Assembly: GCA_025917655.1 (NCBI GenBank) | Contig: CP084620.1 | Coordinates: forward strand, 1,178,001-1,242,000 | DNA length: 64,000 nt | From: Chlorella sorokiniana | Taxonomy: Eukaryota; Chlorophyta; Trebouxiophyceae; Chlorellales; Chlorellaceae | Reading direction: 5' to 3' | Shown here: piece by piece, positions 22,961 to 34,400 of the stretch | Numbering within the stretch: position 1 is the first letter of the stretch | Layout: every line of letters starts with the position of its first letter | Notes under the pieces: model-generated | Database searches by the model: none | Seen by the model: the letters and a program-made list of their open reading frames with translations, nothing else | What the model was told of the DNA's origin: nothing | Program-made: the position numbers and the translations under genes

Positions 22961-25518
22961 ATGACAGAACCCGCCCAAGAACCTGCTCACAAGGTCAAGT
23001 CCATCACCTATGATGGGCGTCGCGTGCCCATCATGCTGCAGGTAGGCTGGGTGGCGCACCTCTGAGGCCGCCGTGCTGTGAGCCGCACCGCCGTTGTGCC
23101 GAACAGACCCTGCCGATGGGCCCTTTGCCCAGCTTGCACCCCTCCACCTTTCCTATGTCGCAGGACGTCAACGGCCCCTGCCCGCTGCTCGCCATCGCAA
23201 ACGTGCTGCTGCTGCGGGATGAGCTGCACCTGCCAGCGGGCGTGGGCGAGGTGTCGCAGGTGGGGGTGCAGCGGGTGCGCGGGGGCGGTGCCGTCGCATG
23301 CCCTGCTCCCCTGCCTGATTGCATGTGGCTACCGGACCCCTGCCGCTGCTGGGCATGCCAGGTGACAGTGCTTTGCCAAGCTTGAACGCTCGCGACCCTC
23401 ACACCAAAAGCATGCGCGCCCACCCCCGGCAGGCGCGCCTTGTGGAGATGGTGGCGGGCGTCTTCTGGACGCCAGCAGCCTGGAGGGGCGGCCAGGCGTG
23501 AGCGCGGAGGCGGCCGCCAGCATGCAGCAGGACCTGGCTGACGCCATCTCGCTGCTGCCCCAGCTCTGCACCGGCATCGACGTCAACCTGCGCTTCCACG
23601 ACATCCGCGGGTTCGAGTACACGCGAGAGACGGTGGGCGCTGCTGTGTGCGCATGAAGCAGGGGGAGGTGTGAGTGGCGTGGATGGTGTTGGTGGGTGTT
23701 GGTGGGGGTGGGGGTGGGTGGTTGGGTGGTGGGTGGGTGTGGGGGCGTAAACAAGCAAGCAAGCACTCTAGGCCCAGCCAAGCACACATGCACCGCCTGC
23801 GGGTGTCTTTGGGTGGTGCCGCTGGCAGAGTCGACCGCGGCCGAGCCCTACGTGTAGCCCCCACCACCCTTCCCTCTTCAGGCCGTGTTTGACCTGCTGG
23901 GCATCCCGCTGGTGCACGGCTGGCTGGTGGACCCGCTGGACGCAGACACAGCGGCGGCTGTGGGCACCAGGTCGTACAATGAGCTGATGGTGCAGGTGGG
24001 TGCGGTGGGGGAAGTGGTGGTGGGTGGGGGGAGGGGAGGGCTTGCGGGTGTGCGGGTGGCACACCTCGATGCTGGGCAGCGTGGATGAGCATGTATGTTT
24101 GAGCGCAAGACCAGGGGCTCTGTGTGCCGGGTGCAGTTGGTGACGGCGCTGGGCAGCGCCGCGACGCCCAAGCAGCTGACGCCGACTGCCTCGATGCGCG
24201 GCGCACAGCGCTTGGGGAGCGGCGGGGGCTGACGCCGCAGGGCAGCGGCGGCGCGGCCCTCGCCGCGCAGCATGCGACGGCGGCGGCCGGCCAGCCGCGC
24301 GTCAGCGCGGACATGCTGTCCGCGGCTCTGCGCGACACGCTGCGCTTGGCGGCACCTGCCGGCGGCGCGGGCGGGCAGGAGGGCGAGTCGGCGGGGGGCG
24401 GCGGCAGCGGCCCGGGCTCCGCGCGGTCTGGGGGCCTGGGGAGGCTGCGCGGGCGCCTTCGGGGGCAGCATGCACAGCATGCCGACCTCGGACAGCATGC
24501 ACAGCATGCACAGCGTGGTCAACCGCATGATGACCGACCTCGTGTCAGACGCCTTCACCGCCACCCCCACCGCCAGCCGCAGCGTTCGCTCCGCATCGCT
24601 GCCAGGGCCTGCCGACGAGGGCCCTGGCGCGGAAGGCACCAGCGCGGCGCTCGCTGGCGGCGCTGGGAGGGAAGTCGGCGAGCAGCTGCCCGCTGCAGCC
24701 CCCGTGCTGGCCCCGGGGTGGAGCTGCAGCTGTGGGTGGAGGAGGGGGACGAGGAACGGCCGGTGCGCCTGGCGCTGGCGCCTCGAGACCCCACCCCCTG
24801 CCCTCTCCCTTTGCCAGCCCCACCCTCACCCCCACCCCCGCGGCCCTGGAGGCTGCGGTGCAGCAGGCGCAGCGGGACGGCGCCCCCGCCACCCCCACGC
24901 CTCCTTGGAGCTGCTGGAGGAGCGGGGGCCCAGCGGGAGGCCTCCCAGCGCGGCAGCGGCAAGGCTTCCCAGCGCGGCAGCGTGCTGCCGCTCACCCCCA
25001 CACCTCCGCCGCCGCCCCGGAGGAGTGCCAGGTGCAGCAGGCGGCGGTGGCTGCCACCGCCCGGCGGCGTCCGCCGCCATGGCAGCCGCGGCGTCGTCGC
25101 CGCCTGGCGGGGAGGCGTCGCCCGGGGAGGCGGCGGTGCGGCGCGCGCTGCTGGTGCAGCAGTTCCTGGAGGGCAGCCCCAGCCAGCTGACCTTCCACGG
25201 GCTGGCGGCGCTGCACGAGGGCCTACAGCCCGGCCAGCTGGCGGTCTTCTTCAGGTGGGGGCGCGCGGCGGGGGCCTGGGCTGGCGGCCCGCCCGCAAGC
25301 AGGCTGCCCTGCGGCCCACGCACATCGCCGCCAGCCGCCGCTGCTCTCGCCCCTGTCCGGCCGAGGCTCCCACGCTGACACTATGCCCCGCCACGTGCCT
25401 CCCCCTTCCCCCAGGAACAACCACTTCAACACGCTGCTCAAGGGCCCCGACGGCCAGCTCTTCATCCTGGCCACCGACGAGGGCTTCCAGTACGAGGCCG
25501 GTGGGTGGGTGGTGGGAG

Positions 25519-25561
<43 letters not shown>

Positions 25562-26316
25562 TGTGTGTGAGTGCTTGTGTCTGTCTGTGGCAAGGAGGGT
25601 GGGGGTTGACTGCCCAAGTCCCAGGTCTGCCTGCTTGCGCTGCACTGGGCTTGCCTGGCTCCACAGCATGCGCCAGCACACAGCAGCATACGCAGCTGAG
25701 CGCGCGCAGCGTTCACGCCGCCAAGCCCGCCCGCGTGCGCTGCGCCGCCCGCCCCCAAGCAGACGTGGTGTGGGAGGCGCTGGGCGATGTGGACGGCGAC
25801 ACGCAGCTGGTGGACGCGGCCTTCAGGCCCTTCAGGCCCCACGCCTCACAGCAGCACGCGCAGCACGCGCAGCGCGACGCCCGAGTGGGAGGGCGACCGT
25901 CGCAGCGGCGGCGGCGGCGGGTGAGAGCGCAGCGCAGGGGTGGCCCCGCGCCTGCACCGCGCTGCTTAGCCCCTGATCTCCTTTAAGGGAGGCCTGGGAG
26001 CGGGTCGCGTCCATGTGCAGGGAGGCTCCCGTCACCCCCTCGGCGCCCTCCTCCCGCGGTGTGCAGGCGGCGACACGCGCGACGCCGACATGGCGCTGGC
26101 CATGCAGCTGCAGGCGGAGGAGGAGGAGCGGGTGCGGGTGGAGCAGCAGCGCGCGGCGCGGCGGCGGCCCGGCAGCAGGAGGAGGCGAGGAGGCAGGCGG
26201 CGGGGCAGCAGCAGCAGTTGCCCAGCCAGCGGCGGCCGTCGTCAGCCGACTCTGCCGGCGGCGGGCGGAAGAAGAAGGAGAAGAAGGCCTCGTCGCTGGA
26301 TTGCTGCATCCAGTGA
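22961..26316 (+). CDS. MINDY-family deubiquitinase with C-terminal CaaX-like end
   Basis: MINDY (FAM63/DUF544, PF04424) enzymes are cysteine proteases that trim Lys48-linked ubiquitin chains. Start MTEPAQEPAHKVKSITYDGR, then the catalytic-Cys block DVNGPCPLLAIANVLLL (exon from about 23163), LCTGIDVNLRFHDIRGFEYT, VFDLLGIPLVHGWLVDPLD, FLEGSPSQLTFHGLAALHEG, the catalytic-His block FFRNNHFNTLLKG, FILATDEGFQ and DVVWEALGDVDGDTQLVD. The tail has a ubiquitin-binding-like DADMALAMQLQAEEE helix, then KKKEKKASSLDCCIQ at the stop. That end, a basic stretch plus C-C-I-Q, is a plausible prenylation site. A low-complexity insert (about 24190-25130) separates the two halves of the catalytic domain and changes frame more than once without splice sites. 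One base also seems missing near 26160-26175. Confidence 0.92.
23684..23746 (+). repeat. G/T-rich simple repeat in a MINDY intron
   Basis: Degenerate GGTGGGTGTT and GGGT units of about 60 bases. Lies wholly within the intron after the RGFEYTRET exon. Confidence 0.8.
25521..25559 (+). repeat. (GT)n microsatellite in a MINDY intron
   Basis: Thirty-nine uninterrupted bases of alternating GT, just downstream of the exon ending in ATDEGFQYEA. Confidence 0.97.
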
Positions 26317-26466
26317 CAGTCGCCTGGCGGCGGCCTGCGCTGCCCTCTCAGAGTGTCAGCGCCGCTGGTCTCTGCAGTGGTGGACCCACCGCTGCAAGCC
26401 GGGCTGCTGTGCATTCCGGCACTTGCTGCAAATTATGGAGCCTGCCAAAGGCCTACCAAGGCACAG

Positions 26467-26471
26467 TTACA
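26467..26471 (-). terminator. TGTAA poly(A) signal of the WD40 gene
   Basis: The plus strand reads TTACA, giving TGTAA on the minus strand, 76 bases past the WD40 stop codon, in the short gap between two convergent genes. Confidence 0.6.
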
Positions 26472-26546
26472 AATGTCACGCAATTGAGGGATTGGTGACG
26501 GGTTCCACCTACAGGTTGAGCGCGTGCGGAGGCGCGCTGTTGCCCC

Positions 26547-28787
26547 TCAGCCCAGCCCCGCCACCGCCAGGCAACTGGCCATGCCGCCCGCCACCAGCAG
26601 GTCCTGGCAGGGGTGCGCCGCCGCGCACACAGCCGCCTGGCTGAGGGGCACGGCGGCGGCGGGGGCGCGTCCCAGCGCTGCCGCTCCCCGCCGTTCCTCC
26701 CGCCCCCAGCAGGCATCAGCTCGGCGTCGTCCCCCTCCCTCAGTGCGTAGCACCCGCTGCCGGCGAGTCGGCAAAGTCCAGCAGCAGCAGGGAGTCGTCG
26801 CGGCGGGAGGGCACGCAGAAGCGGCGCCCGTCGCTCATCCAGCAGGCGCGGCGGTGCAGGCCTGGGGAGACGGGGCAGAGGGGTGGGTGGGGGCGGTGGG
26901 GCCGCGTTGAGCTGCCTGTGGCCACCCCATTCGCAGAGGGGAGAGACAGCGCTTGCACACACCCAGCAGCAATGCTCAGGGGGAGGGGTGCAGGGCTCAC
27001 CCGGGGCGGCGGTGGACGCCCACAGCAGCATCTGCGCCACGCTGGCCGCCGCCGCCGCTGCCCCGCTGCCCTGCGTGCTGCCGCCGCCCGCCGCCGCCAG
27101 CGGCTCGTCCGGGTGGGGGTGGGCGGGGGCGTGGAGGTGGGTGACGGCGCTGGCGCCGCCGCCCTGCAGGCGCAGCACGCCCGACCAGCCGCAGCCCAGG
27201 TGGAAAGCGAGGCGGCGAGGGTCGCGCGGGTCGAGCGCCAGCGACTGCACCCCGCTGGCGGGGATGGCCGTCTGGCTGGCCAGCCCCGGCACGGCGGTCA
27301 GCGCCAGCCGCAGGCTGACGGCGGCCAGCAGGGGGTGGTGGTGCACGGTGCCGCCAAAGCGCAGGGCGCTGCTGGCGCCGCCGCGCAGGTCCCACAGCCG
27401 CACGTCGCCGCTGGCGCCGCCCCCGCCACCACCTGCCCGTCGGGCCACAGCTGCACCGTGTTGATTGCGCCCGCCTGGGGCGCCTGCAGCACGGCGCACG
27501 GGGCCGCCCTGGCGCGCGTGTCCCACAGAAACACTTGGCCGCCGCTGCCAGAGGCGAGTACGACGTACGCGCCGCTGCCGCCGCCGGGCCGCCGCCGCCA
27601 AAGAACGCCAGGTCTGTGAGGCCGGCGGCCAGGGCCGACTGCTGCGGCACGCTCAGCGCCTGCTTGGGCTGGCCCTGCAAGGGGGCAGGTGCCGGCTTGG
27701 AGGCGACAGACAATGGACGAGCAGTCTGCGCGGTCAGGCCTCTGCGTATCTTGAAGCACAGCAATGGCATGCAGGGGGAGCAGGCCTCTGGCCCTTTGGC
27801 ACCTTTGCAACCAAACACATGCTTGAGCACACACCGCTGTTGTCCCCCAAACCCCCAAACCCCACCCCACCCACCTGCGTGTGCTGCAAGTCGTACAGGA
27901 GCAGCTGGCGGGTGGACGATGACACCACCCCCACCACATTCTCGTCTGCCGGGTTCCACCGCACCGCCTGCAGCTTGGGCAAACCGGTGTCCAGCACCAG
28001 AAGCGGGTCTGCGGTGCCCACGCGCTGCTGGGGCGGCGGCGGAGCCGCAGCGCCGCCAGACGCCGCCAGCTGCGCCGTGCTGTGCACGCTGAGCAGCCCC
28101 TCCTCGCTGCCCGCCACCAGCAGCTCGCCCTGGCTGTCAAACTGCATGCTCTGAATGCAGCCGGCCTCCTCGGGGGCAGCGGAGCGCCACCCAAGACCGG
28201 CCGCTGCCGGGGTGCGACTCCAGGATGGCCAGCTGACGGAGGGCGGAGGCATGTCGGTGACGCAGCAGCGCGGCCGATGTCGCATGCACTCTTCCCGTTG
28301 TCTGCCAGTCCAACATGCACCTGGGGTAGGAATTGCGCCAGTGGTATAAGTATAGGCACTTACCCAAGGGAAACCACAAGCAGTAAACATCGAGCAAGAG
28401 CTTGAACTCGCAAACAACAAGCTGCTCCCGCCAGGTGCCTCACCTGGCACTGCTTGGGCATCGCTGGGCCCTCCGCGCTGCCCCAAAGGGTCTGTCGTCG
28501 CATTGAGAGGATGTTGTATCACCCGACTTTGTCAGATACGCGTGGAGCGTGCCCTTCAGCGATTGCTCCTCCTGCCCCGAGCCGGTTGGGGGCTCAGCTG
28601 TGTTTTGATCTCGCTGCTCATCATTGCTGGATGCCGGCTCTTGTGACCGCGAGCGCTGCAACCACCGGTCTAGCGGGCCCGCCATCCAAGCTTCAAAACC
28701 GCTCGCTGTTCTCCCTACAAAGCACTGTTTCAGCACATGATCGTCTGGTTCGCAATCGAATCTCGTGAAAGGTCCCAAAGTTCTCAT
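26547..28787 (-). CDS. WD40-repeat protein
   Basis: Start MRTLGPFTRFDCEPDDHVLK at 28787, followed by a Ser/Gln/Glu-rich N-terminus. WD40 blades: CIQSMQFDSQGELLVAGSEE with LLSVH; LQAVRWNPADENVVGVVSSS with LLLYDL; LASGSGGQVFLWDTRAR; then INTVQLWPDGQVV and GDVRLWDLRGG (WD dipeptide); VQSLALDPRDPRRLAFHLG; a late blade WMSDGRRFCVPSRRDDSLLL ending LLDF; and DLLVAGGMASCLAVAG before the stop. That gives six or seven blades, enough for one propeller. One C seems missing in the five-C run at 27420-27424, between GQVVAG and GASGDVRLWD. The specific plant WD40 subfamily was not recognised. Introns near 28110-28550 and 27660-27890 are approximate. Convergent with the MINDY gene, with ends 230 bases apart. 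Confidence 0.8.
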
Positions 28788-28888
28788 AGGGGCTGCAATG
28801 CCTGCTGCGGCTGTCGTGACCTGCGCATTGCTTGGCACTGCCTGGCAGTGTCGTGAGGTACATACAGCGGGACATGTCCGTAGATGTA

Positions 28889-30637
28889 TCACATTGGCGA
28901 AAAGAAGTCAAATGTCAGATCCAACTGCCGCAGGTGTGGGCGCAGCTGCGCGCCCAAGTCGTACCGCCGCTGCTGCTGCAGAGCATCGCCACCACCCTTG
29001 CCACCAAGCCGCAGCTTGAGGCCATGGGTGGCCACCCCTGTGTCTGCATCGTATGCAGTTTCTAGCTGCAGCATGCGGCGCTGCTGATTGCCCTCTGACG
29101 GGCCTGCTGCATGGCGCGGAAGACGGAACGCCAGCCGCAGGCTGGCCCTGTGCAGCTTGCTGCCGGCCGAATAGCTGCCCAGGCGGGACCGCAGCTGGCG
29201 CAGCCGCCCGCTGCCGGCGCTCTCCCCCTCTGCACCCGCCGCTGATGCTGCTGCAGCTGCTGGGGGCCAGCACCGCCAGGGTCTTCCCAAGCCAGGGAGC
29301 CCGAGGCCGTCACGTTGCCCCGCTTCTGGCACAGCCCCAGGCTCCACCGCCGCTGCTGCGCCTGGTAGCCCAGCGTGCTCTTCAAGCGGCTGCCCCACGG
29401 CTGCTGCCAGCGCCCGCTGACGCCAGCCCAGCTGCCGGCTGCAGATGGATGCACCTGCAGCCTCAGGCCTGGCAGCTGGTGCCGAAATTGACGCCTCCCG
29501 CAGCCTTCACCGCCCGCTGCGCCGCCGCCGCTGCCGCTGCCGCTGCTGCTGCCAGGCTCGTCATCGCTCTCGCTGGCGGCTGGGCAGCTGGCGGCGTCGC
29601 TGGTGCCGATGCCGCTGAAGGCGGCGGTCAGCGCGGGGACAGCTTGACGCCGCCGGCCAGGCCCCTGCTTTGCATGCTGCGCCCATCCACCTCCAGGCTG
29701 ACCGTGCTGCCTCCTGCGCCCGAGGCCTGCTCCTGTATACGCAGCTTGGCCGCCGCCCGCCCCCAGCAGCGGCACCGCCAGCGAGCTGCTGTGGCGCCAG
29801 CCCGGCGTGGCCTGGGCGGCCGCCACCCTGTGCCGCGCAGTCGCCTGCGGCAGCATCGGCAGCTTGGGCAGCCTGCAGGGCGGCGCGAGGCGCGGCAACG
29901 CTTGAGCAGTGATGCTTGGGGCAGGCACACCAGTGAGGCTGCCTGGGAAGGCGGCTCCGATGCTCAAGCCAGCAACCCCGCGCCAGCCGCCTCACGTGGC
30001 CACCAGATCAACCTCTCCTGCAAGCCCGCTGGCTGGGTGCCGCGTCAGGCTGTATTCCAGGCTCGCGCGTGGCGTGGCGTCCACAAAACCCTCCTGGGCC
30101 CAGCCAGCAAACCCGCTGCCAGCGCTGCCGCTCGCATCCACCGCGCTGAGCGATGTGTTGATGCCCAGCGCAGCGTTGGGCTGCACCAGCGCCCACACAG
30201 TGGAGTGGGCGGGCTGCGCCGCCGACTCTGGCTGCCCCTTGTGCTGGGCGGAGTGTGGCGGCTGGCGGGCAGGCTGGAAGAGGAGGCCCAGCAGCGCCCC
30301 TTTGGCGGGCACGGCTTGGTAGTCCAACGCGCGACCCCTTGCCACTTTGAACCTCACTTCTTCCGCCTCCCTGCAGCAATAGCAGCGACAGCAAAGGCAA
30401 TGGACACTACGAGTCTGCAGGCGGACGTTCAAGCGCACGCCAGCTGCAGGCCGTGCACGGAGGCTCGCCAGCGGGCGGCCAGCGGGCGGCGGCGCCGCTT
30501 GGTGCTGCGCACCTCCACTTCGCGGTGAGAGAACTGGCATTTAGCACCTCGGGCAGCGTTTTGGGCGGCCCGAGGTGCCTCTCAAACAGTTGCTGCACCA
30601 GGCCGTCGTCGTTTGATGCCTGATGCTCCTCGGCCAT
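28889..30637 (-). CDS. Unrecognised protein, possibly beta-rich
   Basis: Not assigned to any family. Start MAEEHQASNDDGLVQQLFER at 30637, then LGPPKTLPEVLNAS. A long coding exon, about 30380-29995, contains VRFKVARGRALDYQAVPAKG and FVDATPRASLEYSLTRHP. It continues through GVSIGAAFPGSLTGVPAPS near 29970 and a Gly/Ser-rich region, and ends with LQLETAYDADTGVATHGLKL and LRQLDLTFDFFSPM at the stop. Many segments alternate polar and hydrophobic residues and the last residues are aromatic, as in outer-envelope or outer-membrane beta-barrels, but I see no diagnostic motif. Frames change near 30500 and in 29100-29700, so introns or base-call losses remain unresolved. Same strand as the WD40 gene, about 100 bases upstream of it. 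Confidence 0.45.
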
Positions 30638-31428
30638 GCCTCCGGAACGGTTTGGTTTTGATTGTGAGCGGTGTAAAAAACACAACGGCACTTTGATCGC
30701 TCTTTCAGCAGCGGAGAAGGCAAGTCACCGTGCCTCTGGGAACAGCCAGACATATAACTTAGGAGCAGTAGATGCCTCTAAAAACATGTGCAATAAGTCA
30801 ACTAGCGGTCTGCAACTGCGAGCGGCAGGATGGTCAGCAGCCGTCGACAGGCGCGCCTAGGCGGTGCGGTGCGTGTGATGCGCCGTTGCTTGGGATCTTT
30901 GTGTTGACGACCAGGCCTGCCATAGGACGTGGTTGCTGATTGCCAGAGGGTTCTTCATAAATTACATTAAAAATGTTGAAACACAACTGCAAATACTCAA
31001 ACTCAGCTGCATGCATGGTGGCGCTTGCGAGCGCTGTCATGACGGGCGATTTGTCTCCAGCAGCGCTGCTCAGGCGAGCTTTGCTTACTTGAATGGCGCT
31101 TTTCTTGTCCCTTCTGGTGCTTTGGGCGTCCTCAAAACGACTGTGAACGCCTCAACCCATCTTGTACGGGTGTATTGCAGGTGGCCTTCCTGCTGCCACG
31201 CCAGGGGGTCCCCTGTCCCATCTCAACCTGTGCCTCTCCATCACCTGGCAGCCCTGTGGTGTGCTGGGGCTGTCTAGATTGCAAGAAGGGCCGGGTGAAG
31301 CTCAGTAAGACTGCACATACGCCCTTCATCTTCTTGTAGCTTCTACCCTCGCCTGAGAGTGCTGCCAAGAACCAGGGCAGCCACACCTGCCCTTAATCTG
31401 CCCCCTGGCCCTCCAAGGCTGCTTTGGC
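30638..31428. promoter_or_regulatory. Divergent intergenic region upstream of the LamG gene
   Basis: About 790 bases with A/T-rich parts near 30940-31010. No coding support. Expected to hold promoters for the minus-strand unknown gene and the plus-strand LamG gene. Confidence 0.4.
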
Positions 31429-34400
31429 ATGGCACCAAGGGCTCGCCCTAGAGAAGCGCCCATGGGGAACGCACCCGACTTCATGGCTCGAAGGCTTCAC
31501 ATTAGGGCCATTGCAGCCCTGGTGCTGCTACCCTTGGCAGCAGGGTGGCTAAGGGGAGCGGCAGCGGCACGAGCGCTGGCGCAGGCAAGGGCCTGCTGCC
31601 TATGGGCATGCGTGCTTTGCCATTCGGTGATTGGCGACCACAACAAGTTCTGACAACTCATTGCTTGATGCTGACCGCTTTTGCAGGCGCCCGCCGCGAG
31701 GTCCACCTACCCCCAGGGCTGGCCGTACCAGGACCAGCCAGCCGCCGCCGCCTACTTCCCGCTCCTGGACGGCAACCTGACCTCCTCCTGGCCCAGCGGC
31801 GCTTACGCCGGCGATGGCCACGACGTGGCTTGGAGGCAGGACCCAGTCTTTGGGACAGTGCTGTCTTGTGACGAGGTGTTGTAACGGCGGCAGCGGGGAT
31901 GCTGCGCTGCGGCCAGCGGGCCCGGGGCACCTATTCTGACAGCAGCCAGCGTCGTGCGCTCCGCGGTCTGCTCCTGCCTTTATGCCTCCTTTCCCTCCCT
32001 GGCTCAGGCGGTGGGCAGCCACGTGTCCATCCCCGGCCTTCGGTACGGCCAGGGCGGCGGCCTGGCGGTGGTGTTCTGGGCTCAGTTTGACCCAGCCCCG
32101 GCACCTCCATGGACTATGCCTACTTCCACACCGCCGCCAACAACACCGACCCGGCTCTGGACCCAAACCTGGTGCCCAGGCCGCTCTTTGGGATGAATAG
32201 GGGGGACGCGCGATCCCGATGCCCCAGCCCTGGAGTGGGGCCTGCTTGACGGCAGTGGCGTGCATGTGCACGTGCCTGCCAGTTTAGAGCCGGCTGGCAT
32301 CACGCCCCGCCCTGAGGCCGCACCCTGCAGCGGCTTCTTCCCCTTACCCAGTTGGGTTGACTCCTGCTCACCCCGCAGGTGGCCCTGTACCTGCCCGAGC
32401 CCGGCCACCCCGACTTTGGCGTGGTGCGCGCCATGCTGCGAGACGCCGCCGACGCGCGCACCAACGGCACCGCCCCTTTCTACCTCGACTCCAACGGATG
32501 CGTATCCTCCTCCCCAGACTGCCCCCCGCGCCCTCCAGCCTGGTGTGCGACGGGTGCTGCGCAGCGCAGCGCAGCGGAAGCGGAAGCGGCGGGCAGGTCC
32601 CCCTGGCACTTTTCCAGCTGCCAGCACCAGACTGCAAAGCACCCCTTGAGAGACAGGTTCTCACCAAATTTTGTCCCCTTCCCCTGCCCGGCTGGCAGAC
32701 ATTCGACGACGGCGGGTGGCACATGCTGGGGCTCACCACGCGGCCCGAGGGCGGCAAGGGCTTCCAGCTCTACGTGGACGGACAGCTGGCGGCGGAGGCG
32801 CGGGAGGGCCAGTTATACAGGGGTGGGCTGGCCGCATAACGCGCCTGCTTCACAGCATGGCAGGCACAGCGCGCTGCCCGACTCTGCTGCCTGACCTTTT
32901 GCCTGAGTCCCTAGAGACTTCCCGGAAGCATGGTTGAGCTAACCCAGCATCTGTGCCTTGCCAAGCGAGTTGCTCCGCTCCCATGCAGATGCGGACGGCT
33001 TCAACAAGACAGCAACCGGCGGCGGACCCATGAACCTTACCGGCAACATCACGCTGTGCGGCCGCTCCGACCTGGACCCCGGCGTGAGCCCAGCGCCCAC
33101 TGCAGCAGGCAGCAGCCTCCCGACACCGCGCATGCATGCTGTGCATGCACTGCCTGGATACTGTGCAAATATGGCTGTCTGGCTTGCCCTCACCTGCAGC
33201 GCTTCTACACCGGCAGCCTGGCCCACCTCCTCATCTACAACACCTCCCTCACCGCGCCCCAGATGATGCTGGTGGGTGGCCCTGCACGCAGCACAGGCAG
33301 CCGCGCTCTCCATGCTGGGGGAGTGGAGCAGGCTCCAGCAGCGCCAGGCAGCCTTGACGCGCGGCCCTCTCTCCCGTTCATGCGCAGATTTATGAGGCAG
33401 GCCTGGCCACAGCATCCAACGCGTCAGCCTCCCAGGCAGGCCGCGATGCCAGTCCCGGGCAGGCGGTCGCCGGTGGCAGCAGTGATGCCAGCCAGGCATC
33501 TCAAGCTAGTCCGACCTCACCGCCCAGCGGCGGCACCGCGTCAGACCCTCAGCCTGCGCAGGGCTGCGTCACGCCCTGCACCACCTACAACGGTCTGGCG
33601 GTGTGTGCCAACGACGTCGGAGAGCTGCTGCAGTGCACCCAGGGCAGCGGCTCCTCTCCAGCCGCCGGCTCCGCAGCGGATCCGCAGCAGGATGAGATGG
33701 CGGCCGCCGCTGCCGCCGCCCCCTGGCTCCCAGCCTCAGCCCGCTGCCAGCCAAGGCGCCGCGCTGCTCGGCGGGCAGCCGCTGTGCGCCCAGGCGCCTA
33801 TCGAGGGTGAGGCTGCGTTGATGCCGCCCCCTGCGAAGATTTTGGCTGGCAACCCTCCACAAACCCACCTCCTACACGTACGTCCTTCTCCCTTCAAGCA
33901 GGAGTGACCACGGTGCAGGACTGCGGTGAGGGGTACGTCTGCGCTGCGCTGTCCCGCCAGCAGCTCGCCACCAATTTTGGCTCGGCACTGGGCGTGACGG
34001 TGGGCGCTATCGGCGTGTGCGCCTACGCACCAAATGTGAGCGTGTGTGGGTGGGTGGGGTGGTGGGTGGGGTGGTGGGGGGGGCAGCAAGAAAGCGGCCC
34101 GTTCCTACGACACTTGTCTGTCAGGCCAATGTAGGAGGGGCCATGCATGGGGCAGCCAGGCCCGATCACCCTGTTCTGTACTGCTCTGCGTCAAGCATCT
34201 GGCTGGGCTGCATCCGCCGCAGGGTGTGATGCTCCCGGCTCCGGCGAAGTTCCGCCTGCGCGAGCCTTCTTCCCCCTCAACTCTCAGGTGCAAGGATGCT
34301 TGGCAGTGGGTTGGTAATGTCTGCCCAGCTCCTGTCTGCCACCTTCCAACATCCTGCACCATTGTCAACAACCCCATGCCTGCCCCGCGCATGCGCTGCC

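Noticed and set aside
22440-22964. Two plus-strand frames of 82 and 91 codons upstream of MINDY
   Set aside because: The first has no family features and the second begins at a non-ATG codon; neither can be linked to a neighbouring gene.
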